A DNA stretch of 64,000 bases from Mycolicibacterium neoaurum ATCC 25795 (GTDB taxonomy: Bacteria; Actinomycetota; Actinomycetes; Mycobacteriales; Mycobacteriaceae): the NCBI RefSeq assembly GCF_000691525.1, contig NZ_JMDW01000002.1, positions 62,001 to 126,000 on the forward strand, given 5' to 3'. Numbering within the stretch: the first letter of the stretch is position 1; every line of letters starts with the position of its first letter. Positions 46,139 through 56,300 of this stretch are shown piece after piece. Position numbers and translations under genes: made by a program. The notes beneath the pieces were generated by a model that saw only the letters and a list, made by a program, of their open reading frames with translations, was not told the DNA's origin and searched no databases.

Positions 46139-46915
46139 ATGGCTGATGCCGGGCCGGTGGTGGCAGATCTGCGCGCCGAGAGCGCCGAACTCGACAGCAT
46201 GGTTGCCGAGTTGTCCGACCAGCAGTGGCGCACCGCCACCCCCGCCCCGGGGTGGACCATCGCCCACCAGATCGCCCACCTGTGGTGGACCGACCGGGTG
46301 GCTTGGGCGTCGGCGACCGACGAGGTCGCGTTCGGCGCCGTGCTCGCCGAGGCCGGTAAGGACCCGCTCGGTTTCGTCGATGCCGGCGCCGAGCGACTGG
46401 CGGCCACTCCCCCGGCCGAGTTGCTGGCCAATTGGCGGGCCGACCGTACCCGGTTGCACGATGCGCTGCTGGGCGTCCCCGACGGCCGAAAGCTGCCCTG
46501 GTTCGGCCCGCCGATGAGCCCGACGTCGATGGCCACCGCGCGGCTGATGGAGACCTGGGCCCACGGCCTCGATGTCGCCGACGCGTTGGGAATCCGCAGG
46601 CCCGGCACCGACCGTCTCCGCTCGATTGCTCATATCGGTTATCGCACAAGAGATTTCGCGTTCTCTGTACACGGACTGACCCCGCCGGCCGAAATGTTTC
46701 ACGTGGAACTACGCGCTCCGGACGGGCAGCTGTGGTCCTGGGGACCCGAGGACGCCGCCCAGACCGTGACCGGCAGCGCCGAGGACTTCTGCATGCTGGT
46801 CACCCAACGCCGAGCGCCGAGCGATCTCGATATCGTGGCGACCGGAGCCGATGCCCAGAAATGGCTGACCATCGCCCAAGCCTTCGCCGGGCCGCCGGGC
46901 AAGGGCCGCGGGTAG
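46139..46915 (+). CDS. DinB/MDMPI-like metal-binding protein, TIGR03084 family (Rv0036c homologue)
   Basis: 258 residues. The N-terminal four-helix DinB-type domain of mycothiol-dependent maleylpyruvate isomerase is present ([51 protein letters not shown]); the His residues in HQIAH and WAHGLD are the expected metal ligands. The C-terminal part ([20 protein letters not shown]) is the wHTH-like SCP2-type extension seen in TIGR03084 proteins. Enzymes of this fold use mycothiol for isomerisation or detoxification, but this member is uncharacterised. A parS-like 16-mer lies within its coding sequence. Confidence 0.88.
   Translation: MADAGPVVADLRAESAELDSMVAELSDQQWRTATPAPGWTIAHQIAHLWWTDRVAWASATDEVAFGAVLAEAGKDPLGFVDAGAERLAATPPAELLANWRADRTRLHDALLGVPDGRKLPWFGPPMSPTSMATARLMETWAHGLDVADALGIRRPGTDRLRSIAHIGYRTRDFAFSVHGLTPPAEMFHVELRAPDGQLWSWGPEDAAQTVTGSAEDFCMLVTQRRAPSDLDIVATGADAQKWLTIAQAFAGPPGKGRG
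46695..46710. promoter_or_regulatory. parS-like centromere site
   Basis: TGTTTCACGTGGAACT, 14 of 16 bases identical to the palindromic parS consensus, located inside the DinB-like gene 17 kb from the perfect site in parA. It could be a weaker ParB nucleation site. Confidence 0.55.
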
Positions 46916-46927
46916 CCGGCAGGCGCC

Positions 46928-46982
46928 GACTCTGCACTCACGGTGCAAAAGTGCGAGGAGGCACCGCCCACCCCGCAGAGTC
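46928..46982. repeat. Inverted repeat before the ankyrin gene
   Basis: GACTCTGC (46928-46935) and its complement GCAGAGTC (46975-46982) enclose 39 bases that include a nested GCACTCACGG...GTGC-type hairpin. The 14-mer GCAGAGTCAACGGG is identical to that at 18357, pointing to a shared dispersed element. It may also terminate the MFS/DinB transcript. Confidence 0.5.
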
Positions 46983-47001
46983 AACGGGAAAGGGATCCGA
47001 T

Positions 47002-48108
47002 ATGGCCAGCTCGCTGCCTGACAACCCCTCGCTCGACGCACTGCTCGCGGAGGCCGGCGACGGCGGTAAGGACGCCACCGCCCGGCGGTACGGGTTCAGC
47101 GGGTGGCCCGCGCTGGTGCGCTACCTCGACGCGGTCACCGAGCTGGGCACCGACCCGTCCCGCTTCGACGAGTCCACCGCCGATCCCGGCGACCGGTTCT
47201 GCGCGCTGGCCTGCCTGCGTTACGACGGAACCGATGCGCCACCGCGCCGCGAGGCGGCCGCCGAGCTGCTCGGTGACCGCCCGGAACTGGTCATCGACCA
47301 CCCGTGGGCTGCCGCAGCCGCAAACGATGTCCGCACACTGTCCGTCCAGCTTCGGCACGACCCTGCCCTGGCATCGACCGCCGGTGGGCCCTTCGGCTGG
47401 ACACCGCTGATGTACCTGGCCTACGCCCGGGTTCCCGGTGGGGACAGCATCGCCGCCGCCGAATTGCTGCTCGACGCCGGCGCCGACCCCGATGCCGGGT
47501 ATCTGTGGCGGGGGATGTCGACACCCTTCACGGTGTTGACGGGCGTATTCGGCGAGGGTGAGCAGGGGCCGCGACGCCAGCCACGCCACCCGGCCGCCGA
47601 CGACCTGGCCGCCCTGCTGCTGCGCCGCGGCGCCCACCCGGCGGACCAACAGACGCTCTACAACCGGATGTTCCGGCCCGACGATGCACACCTGCACCTG
47701 CTGTTCGAGCACGGGCTTGCCGACGCCGGTCCGAGTCCGTGGGAGCGCCGCCTCGGCGAGGCGATGGAGACGCGGCAGCAGATGTGGCAACGCCAGATCT
47801 CCTGGGCCGCCGACAACGGGTTCGCTGACCGGCTGGCACTGCTGGCCCGCAACGGCATCGACACCAGCGGGGCGCAGCCCGTCACCCGCGAGCTGCCCGA
47901 CGACCCGAATCAGCGGGACGCCGACGGGGCGACCGCGCTGCACCACGCCGCCTGGTCCGGTGACCTGACGCTGATCCAGCGCCTCCTCGACGTCGGCGCG
48001 GATCCGACGGTGCGCGACACCCGATTCGACGCCACACCCGGGGAATGGGCCGAACACGCGTATGAGACCGAAGCCGCCGAACTACTGGGCCTCACGACAG
48101 ATCGCTGA
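47002..48108 (+). CDS. Ankyrin-repeat protein
   Basis: 368 residues from ATG 47002 (MASSLPDNPSLDAL), with GGGAAAGGG upstream. Ankyrin-type units are visible at FGWTPLMYLAYARV with AAELLLDAGADPDAG, a degenerate one at DDLAALLLRRGAHPADQQ, and DGATALHHAAWSGDLTLIQR with LLDVGADPTVRDTRFDATP near the C-terminus. No signal peptide or membrane helix, so it is a cytoplasmic scaffold or partner-binding protein. A longer open frame upstream overlaps the DinB-like gene in another frame and was not used. Its 3' end overlaps the convergent DxDxDG gene by 17 bases. The partner is unknown. Confidence 0.85.
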   Translation: MASSLPDNPSLDALLAEAGDGGKDATARRYGFSGWPALVRYLDAVTELGTDPSRFDESTADPGDRFCALACLRYDGTDAPPRREAAAELLGDRPELVIDHPWAAAAANDVRTLSVQLRHDPALASTAGGPFGWTPLMYLAYARVPGGDSIAAAELLLDAGADPDAGYLWRGMSTPFTVLTGVFGEGEQGPRRQPRHPAADDLAALLLRRGAHPADQQTLYNRMFRPDDAHLHLLFEHGLADAGPSPWERRLGEAMETRQQMWQRQISWAADNGFADRLALLARNGIDTSGAQPVTRELPDDPNQRDADGATALHHAAWSGDLTLIQRLLDVGADPTVRDTRFDATPGEWAEHAYETEAAELLGLTTDR

Positions 48109-48595
48109 CCGCATCGGCCGTCCCGTCCCCATCGGTATCGGTGAACCGCACGTCCCAGCGGCCATCACCGTCGCGGTCGGCATAGGCGAACCCGGAACCG
48201 AGCACCCGGTCGGCGAGCCCGTCGGCGTCGACATCGACCAACCGCTCCCCCGGCGAACCGTCCCCGTCGAAATCGACCACGGGCCCGCCGAAGGTCTCCG
48301 CGCCGTCCAGACCGAACCAGCGCAGCTGCCCCGCTCTGTCGACCGCGACCGCCCAGGTGCCCGAGCCGTCGTCGGTGAAGTAGGCCGGCGCCGGACCGTC
48401 CCGGTTGTGCACGGCGTGATCGGCCAGCCCGTCGCCCGGCGGACCGTCCAGATCCGCCAATGCGTCGTCGACGTGTCCGTCCCCGTCCAGATCGAGCCCG
48501 AAGGCGTCGAGCACCCCGTCACCGTCGAGATCGACCGTCGGGTCGGCCGACCAGATGTCCGCGCCGCCGGCGCCATCGGAGAGGCAGTAGTCCAT
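48092..48595 (-). CDS. DxDxDG-repeat acidic protein (Rv3906c homologue)
   Basis: 167 residues, strongly acidic. At least six calcium-loop-like motifs of the DxDxDG type: DLDGDGVLD, DLDGDGHVD, DFDGDGSPG, DVDADGLAD, DRDGDGRWD and DTDGDGTAD, in two groups separated by a segment with GSGTWAVAVDRAGQLRWFGL. Such loops bind Ca in thrombospondin type 3, dockerin and EF-hand-like repeats, usually outside the cell, yet no signal peptide is visible here. The gene lies 15 bases before pcnA on the same strand, as in M. tuberculosis. No function is known. Confidence 0.85.
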   Translation of the reverse strand: MDYCLSDGAGGADIWSADPTVDLDGDGVLDAFGLDLDGDGHVDDALADLDGPPGDGLADHAVHNRDGPAPAYFTDDGSGTWAVAVDRAGQLRWFGLDGAETFGGPVVDFDGDGSPGERLVDVDADGLADRVLGSGFAYADRDGDGRWDVRFTDTDGDGTADAVSDLS

Positions 48596-48610
48596 ACCTC
48601 CTCAGACGCA

Positions 48611-50071
48611 TCAGGACTGCTGGGCGTTCCACCATTTTTTGAGCTCGGCGACCGCCTCGTCATGCTCCAGCGGACCACGTTCCAGTCGTAGGTCCTTCAG
48701 GTACTTCCACGCCTTGCCGACCAGCGGACCGGCCGGGATGTCCAGGATCGCCATGATCTCGTTGCCGTCGAGATCGGGCCGCACCCGACCCAGATCCTCC
48801 TTGGCCGCGATCTCGGCGATCCGAGCTTCGAGATCGTCGTAATTGGCGCGTAACCGCGCGGCACGGCGTTTGTTGCGGGTGGTGCAGTCCGCGCGGACCA
48901 ACTTGTGCAACCGGTCCAACAGGGGCCCGGCATCGGTGACATAGCGACGCACCGCGGAGTCGGTCCACTTGCCGTCGCCGTAGCCGTGGAAACGCAGATG
49001 CAGGTAAACCAATTGCGAGACGTCGTCGACCATTTGCTTGGAGTACTTCAGCGCCCGCATCCGCTTGCGCGTCATCTTTGCCCCGACCACCTCGTGGTGA
49101 TGGAAGCTCACCCCACCATCGGACTCGTGCCTACGGGTCGCCGGCTTGCCGATGTCGTGCAGCAGCGCGGCCCACCGCAACACCAGATCCGGCCCGTCGG
49201 CTTCCAGATCGATGGCCTGCTGCAGCACCGTCAGCGAGTGCCAGTAAACATCCTTGTGCTGGTGATGCTCATCGATGGCCATCCGCATCTCGCCGACCTC
49301 GGGTAACACCACATCGCCCAACCCGGTCTGCACCATCAGGTCGATACCGGCGACCGGATCGGCGCCGGTGATCAGCTTGTCCAGCTCGGCGGCGACTCGC
49401 TCGGCGGTGATCCGGCCCAACTGGGGTGCCATCTCGATGAGCGCCTCGAGCACCCGCGGCGCCACCGCGAAGCGCAGCTGGGACACGAAACGCGCGGCGC
49501 GCAGCATCCGCAGCGGATCATCACCGAAGGACACTCGCGGCTCGGCGGGAGTGTCGAGTATCCGCTCACGCAGTGCAGCGATCCCGCCGAGCGGATCGCA
49601 GAACTCCGCGAGCCCGCCAGGGGCATCGGGGTGGATGCGCACCGCCATCGCGTTGACCGTGAAATCGCGACGAACCAGGTCATCTTCCAGACGATCACCG
49701 AAGCGCACCTCAGGGTTACGCGAAACCTGGTCATAGCTGTCGGCCCGGAAGGTGGTGATCTCCATCCGATATCCGGCCTTGCCGACACCGAGGGTGCCGA
49801 ATTCGATCCCGGTCTCCCAGAGGGCGTCGGCCCAACCGCGCAGCAGCTTCTGCATCTGCTTGGGCTGCGCGTCGGTGGTGAAATCGAGGTCATTGCCCAA
49901 CCGGCCCAGCAGCGCATCGCGCACGCTCCCGCCGACCAGGTACAGCTGGTGGCCGGCCTCGGCGAACAGCGCACCCAACTCCGTGAACACCGGTCCGTAC
50001 CGGCTCAGCGCCACCGATGCCCCCGCCAACAGTTCGACATCGGTGGTCTCTGGGGTCTGGTGGTCCGGCAC
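48611..50071 (-). CDS. pcnA: CCA tRNA nucleotidyltransferase (PcnA)
   Basis: 486 residues from GTG 50071 (encoding [15 protein letters not shown]), matching the 480-residue M. tuberculosis protein, whose alignment begins at the same place. The class II nucleotidyltransferase head has [18 protein letters not shown] with its metal-binding Asp pair, and [12 protein letters not shown]; the downstream HD domain shows [13 protein letters not shown] and [12 protein letters not shown]. The enzyme adds or repairs the CCA end of tRNA; the HD domain may give phosphatase or phosphodiesterase activity. It is divergent from mutT4 with about 110 bases between them, also the usual arrangement. Confidence 0.95.
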   Translation of the reverse strand: MPDHQTPETTDVELLAGASVALSRYGPVFTELGALFAEAGHQLYLVGGSVRDALLGRLGNDLDFTTDAQPKQMQKLLRGWADALWETGIEFGTLGVGKAGYRMEITTFRADSYDQVSRNPEVRFGDRLEDDLVRRDFTVNAMAVRIHPDAPGGLAEFCDPLGGIAALRERILDTPAEPRVSFGDDPLRMLRAARFVSQLRFAVAPRVLEALIEMAPQLGRITAERVAAELDKLITGADPVAGIDLMVQTGLGDVVLPEVGEMRMAIDEHHQHKDVYWHSLTVLQQAIDLEADGPDLVLRWAALLHDIGKPATRRHESDGGVSFHHHEVVGAKMTRKRMRALKYSKQMVDDVSQLVYLHLRFHGYGDGKWTDSAVRRYVTDAGPLLDRLHKLVRADCTTRNKRRAARLRANYDDLEARIAEIAAKEDLGRVRPDLDGNEIMAILDIPAGPLVGKAWKYLKDLRLERGPLEHDEAVAELKKWWNAQQS

Positions 50072-50180
50072 GTTCGGGGAGTCTAGTGACGCCACCGGGG
50101 TGGTAACGACCCGGCGACAGCCCGGCCACGACAGGCGCGTGTGGCGATCAGGTGAACCGACGGCAACTATCATCGCTTGG

Positions 50181-50963
50181 GTGTCGGACGGCGAGCAGGC
50201 CAAACCGCGACGGCGCCGAGGGCGTCGCCGCGGTCGCCGGGCTGCCGGTCCGCCCGCTGGTGATGTGCAACCGGGCTCGACCACGAGCAACGGCGCGGCG
50301 GCACCGACCGCCAACGGGGAACCCAAACAGGCCAAACCCGGCCAGAATCGCAGGCCCCGTCCCGACCGCAGAGCCCCCGACCGGCTGCGCACCGTGCACG
50401 AGACCTCGGCGGGCGGGCTGGTCATCGACGGTATCGACGGCCCCAAAGAGACGCAGGTGGCGGCGTTGATCGGCCGGGTCGACCGACGCGGTCGGATGTT
50501 GTGGTCACTGCCGAAGGGGCATATCGAGGTCGGTGAGACCGCCGAGCAGACCGCAATCCGTGAGGTCGCCGAGGAGACCGGGATCCAGGGCAGCGTGTTG
50601 GCCGCACTGGGCAGCATCGACTACTGGTTCGTGACCGAGGGCCGGCGCGTCCACAAGACCGTGCACCATTACCTGATGCGTTTCCTCGGCGGCGACCTCT
50701 CCGACGAGGACATGGAGGTCACCGAGGTGGCCTGGGTCCCGCTGCGTGATCTGCCCGCCAGGCTGGCCTACGCCGACGAACGACGTCTGGCGGTGGTCGC
50801 CGGCGAGCTCATCGACAAGCTGCACAGCGACGGTGAGGACGCCCTGCCGCCGCTGCCACCCAGCGCTCCTAGGCGCCGCCCCCAGACCCATTCGCACACC
50901 CGCAACCGTCGCCCGGAGGAGTCGCCACCGCGGCGGGCGAACGGTTGCGGACCCGGCCAATGA
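50181..50963 (+). CDS. mutT4: Nudix hydrolase MutT4
   Basis: 260 residues from GTG 50181 (encoding [16 protein letters not shown]), the same start as the M. tuberculosis protein. An Arg-rich disordered tail is followed by a Nudix domain, with the box starting [14 protein letters not shown] and continuing REVAEETGI, and flanking LWSLPKGH and [20 protein letters not shown]. The C-terminal region is Pro/Arg-rich. MutT-type enzymes clean nucleotide pools or hydrolyse related diphosphates; the real substrate of MutT4 is not settled. Its stop overlaps the next start (ATGA), so it leads a coupled gene set with the DUF6049 gene and murJ. Confidence 0.93.
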   Translation: MSDGEQAKPRRRRGRRRGRRAAGPPAGDVQPGSTTSNGAAAPTANGEPKQAKPGQNRRPRPDRRAPDRLRTVHETSAGGLVIDGIDGPKETQVAALIGRVDRRGRMLWSLPKGHIEVGETAEQTAIREVAEETGIQGSVLAALGSIDYWFVTEGRRVHKTVHHYLMRFLGGDLSDEDMEVTEVAWVPLRDLPARLAYADERRLAVVAGELIDKLHSDGEDALPPLPPSAPRRRPQTHSHTRNRRPEESPPRRANGCGPGQ

Positions 50964-53335
50964 GACAGGCGAGGGTGCTCCTTCGCGTCCTCGTCGCCGC
51001 ACTCCTCGTCCTGCTGTTCGCCGGCCCTGTTCCGGCGGCCGCCCAGCCCGGCGAGACGACGTTCCTGCAGTTGCACATCGACCGCGTCAGCCCCGACACC
51101 GTCACCACCACCAGCGGTTCGGTGGTCACCGTTGCCGGAACCGTCCGCAACACCGGCGATCGGCCGGTCCGTGATGTCGTCGTCCGCCTCGAGCACGCCG
51201 CCGCGGTCACCGGATCGGCGGGGCTGCGGACGAACCTGACGGGCAATCTCGATCAGTACACCCCGGTCGGGCCGTTCATCACGGTCTCCGGCGAGCTGCA
51301 ACGCGGACAGCAGGTCCCGTTCACGCTGTCCTATCCGGTCCGCGGAGCCGGGGAACCGACCTTGCAGATCGACCAGCCCGGCGTCTATCCCCTGCTGGTC
51401 AACGTCAACGGCACCCCCGACTACGGCGCCCCGGCCCGCCTCGACGATGCGCGTCTGCTGCTGCCGGTGCTGGGCGTACCGCCCGACCCCGTCAGCGGTG
51501 ACGACCCGGGAAGCCAGGGTCTGTCGGCGGTGGTCGCCCCGGATACCTCACGGCCGGTGGCCACGACCGTGCTGTGGCCACTGGCCGACCGACCCCGGCT
51601 GGCCGCAGGCATCCCCGGCGGCACCACACCCGTGCGGCTGCTCGACGACGACCTGGCCACCTCCCTTGCGCCGGGCGGACGGCTGGACACCCTGCTCTCG
51701 GCGGCCGATTTCGCCACCAGCGCACCGGTCGACGCCGACGGTGCCGTCCGCGCGGCGGTCTGTCTGGCCGTCGATCCCGACCTGCTGATCACCGTCAACG
51801 CGATGACGGCCGGTTACGTCGTCAGCGACGATCCGGCCGGAGGTCTCAACGCCCCGACACGTCCCGGTACCGGCCAGGACGCGGCCGTCGGTTGGCTCAA
51901 CCGGCTCAAGGCGCTGGCCCAGCGTCTGTGCGTCACGCCGACGGTTTACGCACAGGCCGACCTGGACGCGCTGCATCGGGTCGGCGATCGCGGACTGAAC
52001 ACCGTCGCCACCGGTGCGGCCGCCGATATCGTCGACCAGATCCTCGGCGTGCGTTCGGTGCGCGGGGCGACCCTGATCGGCGACGGCCCGCTGACCGACG
52101 GTGCGGTGTCATTGCTGGCCGGACAGAACCCGACCGTCGCGGTCTCGGCCGGTGCCCTGACCCCGGAAGACAGCGGCCCGACCGACATCTCACCGCAGCG
52201 CTACGCCCAGCAGGTGGTGGTCGCACCGTTCGATCCCGCGCTGGGCGCCGCGCTGGCCGGAGTCGGGGCCACCCCCCGCACACCGACCTATCTGGACACC
52301 GGACTGGACATCCCGCTGGACCACGACTCACGGGCGGCCCGCCTGCAGGACGCGCTCGGCGCGCTGCAGTGGCGTGGCCTGCGACCCGAGGCGCAGGGAC
52401 GATCCCAGCTCGTCGTTCCGCCGTTGACATGGGACCTCAACCCCGAGGAGGCCCAGAGCGTGCTGACCGCGGTCGCCACCGCCATCAGGGCCGGTCTGGC
52501 CGTCCCGCGACCGCTACCGGTGGTGCTCCAGGAGACACCCGCGCTGGCACCATTCGATTCCAGCGCTCCCCCGTCATGGTCCGGGGATGCCGCGGGCACC
52601 TTCGACAATGGGGTGACCTCCGGGATCGGCGCGGTTACCGGCAGGCTGTGGGGGCTGACCGCGGCGTTGACCGTCGACGAACGCACCGGCCTGACCGGAA
52701 ACCAGTACACCGCTCCCCTACGTGAGGACATGTTGCGCGCCGTGAGCCAGTCGATACCGGCGCAATCGCGCAACGGTGCCGCCCAGCAACGTCTTTCGAC
52801 GGTCAGCCGTACCGTGGCGGACCTGTTCGGCGCGGTCACCGTGGTCAACCCCGGTGGCTCCTACACGCTGGCCACCGAGCGCAGTCCGCTGCCGCTGGCG
52901 CTGCGCAACGATCTGCCCGTCCCGATCCGGGTTCGGCTGCGCATCGACGCGCCGCCGGGGATGACGGTGACCGATCCCGGGGAGATAGAACTGCCGCCGG
53001 GTTTCCTGCCGGTGCGGGTGCCCATCGAGGTGCACTTCACCCAGCGCTTCGCCGTGGACGTCGCCCTGACCACCGCCGACGGTATGGCACTCGGCGACCC
53101 GGTGCGGTTGTCGGTGCATTCCAACGCCTACGGCAAGGTGCTGTTCTTCATCACCCTGACCGGAGGGCTGATCCTGGCACTGCTGGTCGGTCGCCGCCTG
53201 TGGCACCGTTTCCGGGGCGAGCCCGACCGGGCGGACTTGGTGCCGCCAACCAGGGAACCGCGCAGACCCGACCCGTTGGACACCGCGTTGGCCCACACCG
53301 CCGAAGACACCGGGCGCCCGGAGCGGACCCGATGA
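50960..53335 (+). CDS. Secreted membrane-anchored protein, DUF6049 (Rv3909 homologue)
   Basis: 791 residues from ATG 50960. The signal peptide is [20 protein letters not shown], cleaved near AAAQP. A large extracytoplasmic region follows, starting with an Ig-like domain ([40 protein letters not shown]), and one C-terminal membrane helix at about 725-747 ([20 protein letters not shown]) leaves a short cytoplasmic tail. The gene overlaps mutT4 and murJ by four bases on each side, a conserved arrangement in mycobacteria, so it may help MurJ or cell-wall assembly outside the membrane (inference). No enzyme motif is seen. Confidence 0.9.
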   Translation: MRQARVLLRVLVAALLVLLFAGPVPAAAQPGETTFLQLHIDRVSPDTVTTTSGSVVTVAGTVRNTGDRPVRDVVVRLEHAAAVTGSAGLRTNLTGNLDQYTPVGPFITVSGELQRGQQVPFTLSYPVRGAGEPTLQIDQPGVYPLLVNVNGTPDYGAPARLDDARLLLPVLGVPPDPVSGDDPGSQGLSAVVAPDTSRPVATTVLWPLADRPRLAAGIPGGTTPVRLLDDDLATSLAPGGRLDTLLSAADFATSAPVDADGAVRAAVCLAVDPDLLITVNAMTAGYVVSDDPAGGLNAPTRPGTGQDAAVGWLNRLKALAQRLCVTPTVYAQADLDALHRVGDRGLNTVATGAAADIVDQILGVRSVRGATLIGDGPLTDGAVSLLAGQNPTVAVSAGALTPEDSGPTDISPQRYAQQVVVAPFDPALGAALAGVGATPRTPTYLDTGLDIPLDHDSRAARLQDALGALQWRGLRPEAQGRSQLVVPPLTWDLNPEEAQSVLTAVATAIRAGLAVPRPLPVVLQETPALAPFDSSAPPSWSGDAAGTFDNGVTSGIGAVTGRLWGLTAALTVDERTGLTGNQYTAPLREDMLRAVSQSIPAQSRNGAAQQRLSTVSRTVADLFGAVTVVNPGGSYTLATERSPLPLALRNDLPVPIRVRLRIDAPPGMTVTDPGEIELPPGFLPVRVPIEVHFTQRFAVDVALTTADGMALGDPVRLSVHSNAYGKVLFFITLTGGLILALLVGRRLWHRFRGEPDRADLVPPTREPRRPDPLDTALAHTAEDTGRPERTR

Positions 53336-56300
53336 GCGCCGCGCAGGGCACCCGTAAGGAATTGTCGGACTCGGCCGTGGTCTCCAGGTCGTGGGCGATG
53401 GCACTGGCAACGCTGATCAGCAGGCTCACCGGCTTCGCGCGGATGGTGCTGCTGGCCATCATCCTCGGTGGGCCGCTGCTGAGCGCCTTCTCGGTGGCAA
53501 ACCAGCTGCCCAACCTGATCGCCGCGCTGGTCCTCGAAGCGACCTTCACCGCGATCTTCGTTCCGGTGCTTGCCCGCGCCGAGCGCGAGGACCCCGACGG
53601 TGGAACGGCATTCATCCGCAGGTTGCTCACGCTGGCGACGCTGGTGCTGCTGCTGGCCACCATCTCCTCCACCCTGGCGGCCCCGCTGCTGACCGACCTG
53701 ATGCTCGGTTCGGAACCGCTGGTGAACCGTCCGCTGACCACCGCGTTCGCCTATCTGCTGCTGCCCCAGATCATCTTCTACGGGCTGTCCTCGGTATTCA
53801 TGGCAATTCTGAACACCCGCAACATCTTCGGTCCCCCGGCGTGGGCGCCGGTGGTCAACAACGTGGTCGCCATCGCCACCATCGGTCTCTATCTCCTTGT
53901 CCCGGGCGAGCTCTCGGTGAACCCGGTGGAAATGGGCAATGCCAAGTTGCTGGTGCTGGGTATCGGGACCACCCTGGGCGTGGTCGCCCAGGCCGCGGTC
54001 GTGTTCGTCGCATTACGGGCCGAGCGGATCAGCATGAAACCGCTCTGGGGCATCGACGACCGGCTCAAGACTTTCGGGATGATGGCGCTGGCGATGGTGC
54101 TCTACGTCCTGATCAGTCAGGTCGGCCTGATCGTCGGTAACCAGATCGCCAGTGCGGCATCGGCATCCGGCCCGGCCATCTACAACTACACCTGGCTGGT
54201 GTTACAGCTGCCGTTCGGCATCATCGGCGTGACGGTGCTCACCGTGGTGATGCCGCGGCTGTCGCGTAACGCCGCATCCGAGGACGGACCGGCCGTGCTC
54301 GCCGATCTGAACCTGGCCACCCGACTCACCATGCTGACCCTGATCCCGGTGGTCGCGGTGATGACCGTCGGCGGGCCGGCGATCGGCAGCGCGTTGTTCG
54401 CCTACGGCAACTTCGGTGACACCGACGCCGGCTATCTGGGCATGGCGATCACGCTGTCCTCGTTCACCCTGATCCCCTATTCCCTGGTGCTGCTGCAACT
54501 TCGAGTCTTCTACGCGCGTCAACAACCGTGGACGCCGATCGTGCTGATCCTGGTGATCACCGCGGTGAAGATCGTGACGTCGGTGGCGGTGCCGCATCTG
54601 GTCACCGACCCGGGCATGGTCGCCGGGTACCTGGGGCTGGCCAACGGCCTCGGGTTCCTGGCCGGTGCCACCGTGGGATATGTGGTGCTGCGCGCCAACC
54701 TCATCCCCGCCGGCAGCGGCGGCCGGATGATCAGCATCGAGGTGGTGCGCACCATCCTGGTGACTATTGCGGCGTCGATGCTCGCCGGCCTGCTGGCCCA
54801 CGTCGCCGACAAGCTTCTCGGTCTGCAGGCCCTGACCGAACACGGCGGTGGCGCGGGATCGCTGCTGCGGTTGATGGTGATCGGCCTGATCATGGGTCCG
54901 ATCATCGGCGCGGTGCTGTGGTGGGCCAAGGTGCCCGACGCGGTATCGGCGGTTGCCGCGGTGCAGGCCCGACTCCGGGGCCGCACGGCGTCGGCCTCCG
55001 GGCGCACGACCGGGGCCGATGCTGGTCACGACCGCCGAACGGTCCCGTATCCTGATCGGAGCAATTCGCATCCGATGCGGCCCGGCCGCCCCCCGGCAGC
55101 CCGCCGGTATGCACCGCAGGCACAGATTGCCACGAGCCACACTCGGAAAGGACCATCGGTGAGCGATACGCCCGGCAGCGGGTCTGCGCCAGACGCCGGA
55201 GCCGAATCCGAAACCGGCGCCACCACTCGGATTCCGTTGCAGGGCAAAGCTGATGCGTTTGCGCCCGATACCGGCGGTTTCACCGCGCGGCCACCGGCCG
55301 ACTACGGCGGCGATCCCAGTCGGGAGCCGCTTGCCTTCGACCCGCCGCGCGAGGGCCCAGCCGAGGCCGCGCTCGGTGAGGAACTGCACCTGATCCCCGG
55401 CGCGACGATCATCGGCGGGCGCTACCGATTGCTGGTCTCCCACGGCGGGACCGACAAGCTCCGGTTCTGGCATGCCCTGGACACCGCCCTCGACCGGCAG
55501 GTCGCGCTGACCTTCGTCGATCCCGACGGCACCCTGCCCGAGTCCGATTTGCAGGACATCCTGACCAGGACACAACGGCTGTCGTCGATCGACAGTCCCG
55601 GGCTGGCCCGGATCTTGGACGTCACCCGGTCCGGATCCGGCGGCCTGGTGATCTCGGAGTGGATCCGCGGCGGTTCGCTGACCGAGGTCGCCGAGACCTC
55701 CCCCTCCCCGATCGGCGGGGCGCGGGCCATCCAATCACTGGCCGGGGCGGCCGAGATCGCACACCGCTCGGGCGTCGCGCTGTCGGTCGACGATCCGGGC
55801 CGCATCCGGGTCAGCATCGAGGGCGATGTCGCGCTGGCCTTCCCCGCGACACTGCCCGACGCCAATCCCGAGAGCGATATCCGCGGTGTCGGTGCAGCCT
55901 TGTACGCCCTGCTGATCAACCGGTGGCCGTTACCGCAAACCGGTACCGCCAGTGGCCTGGAGCCCGCCGATCTCGATGCGGTCGGCCAACCCGTCGAACC
56001 GCAGACGGTCAATCCGGACATTCCCTTCCAGATCTCTGCGGCGGCCGCCCGTGCGGTACAGGAGAACGGTGGTATCCGCAGTGCACCGACGCTGCTGAAT
56101 CTGCTGCAGCAGGCCACCGCGGTCGCTGATCGCACCGAATACATCGCGCCGCTGGACGAGTCACCGGGCGATCGATCCGCGCGTTCCGGTGCCGCCAATA
56201 CCGACCCGGACGCCGCCGCACGGCGTCGTAAAGGCCTCATCATCGGACTCGCCGTAGGCGGTGTCGTGGTGGTGCTCGTCTTCGTCCTGCTGGCCACCGT

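Noticed and set aside
46432..47001. 190-codon upstream extension of the ankyrin protein
   Set aside because: It overlaps the DinB-like gene in another frame and has no homology; ATG 47002 has a ribosome site.
54202..55734. 510-codon minus-strand frame opposite murJ
   Set aside because: Shadow of the flippase and pseudokinase coding sequence; composition is His/Arg/Gly noise.
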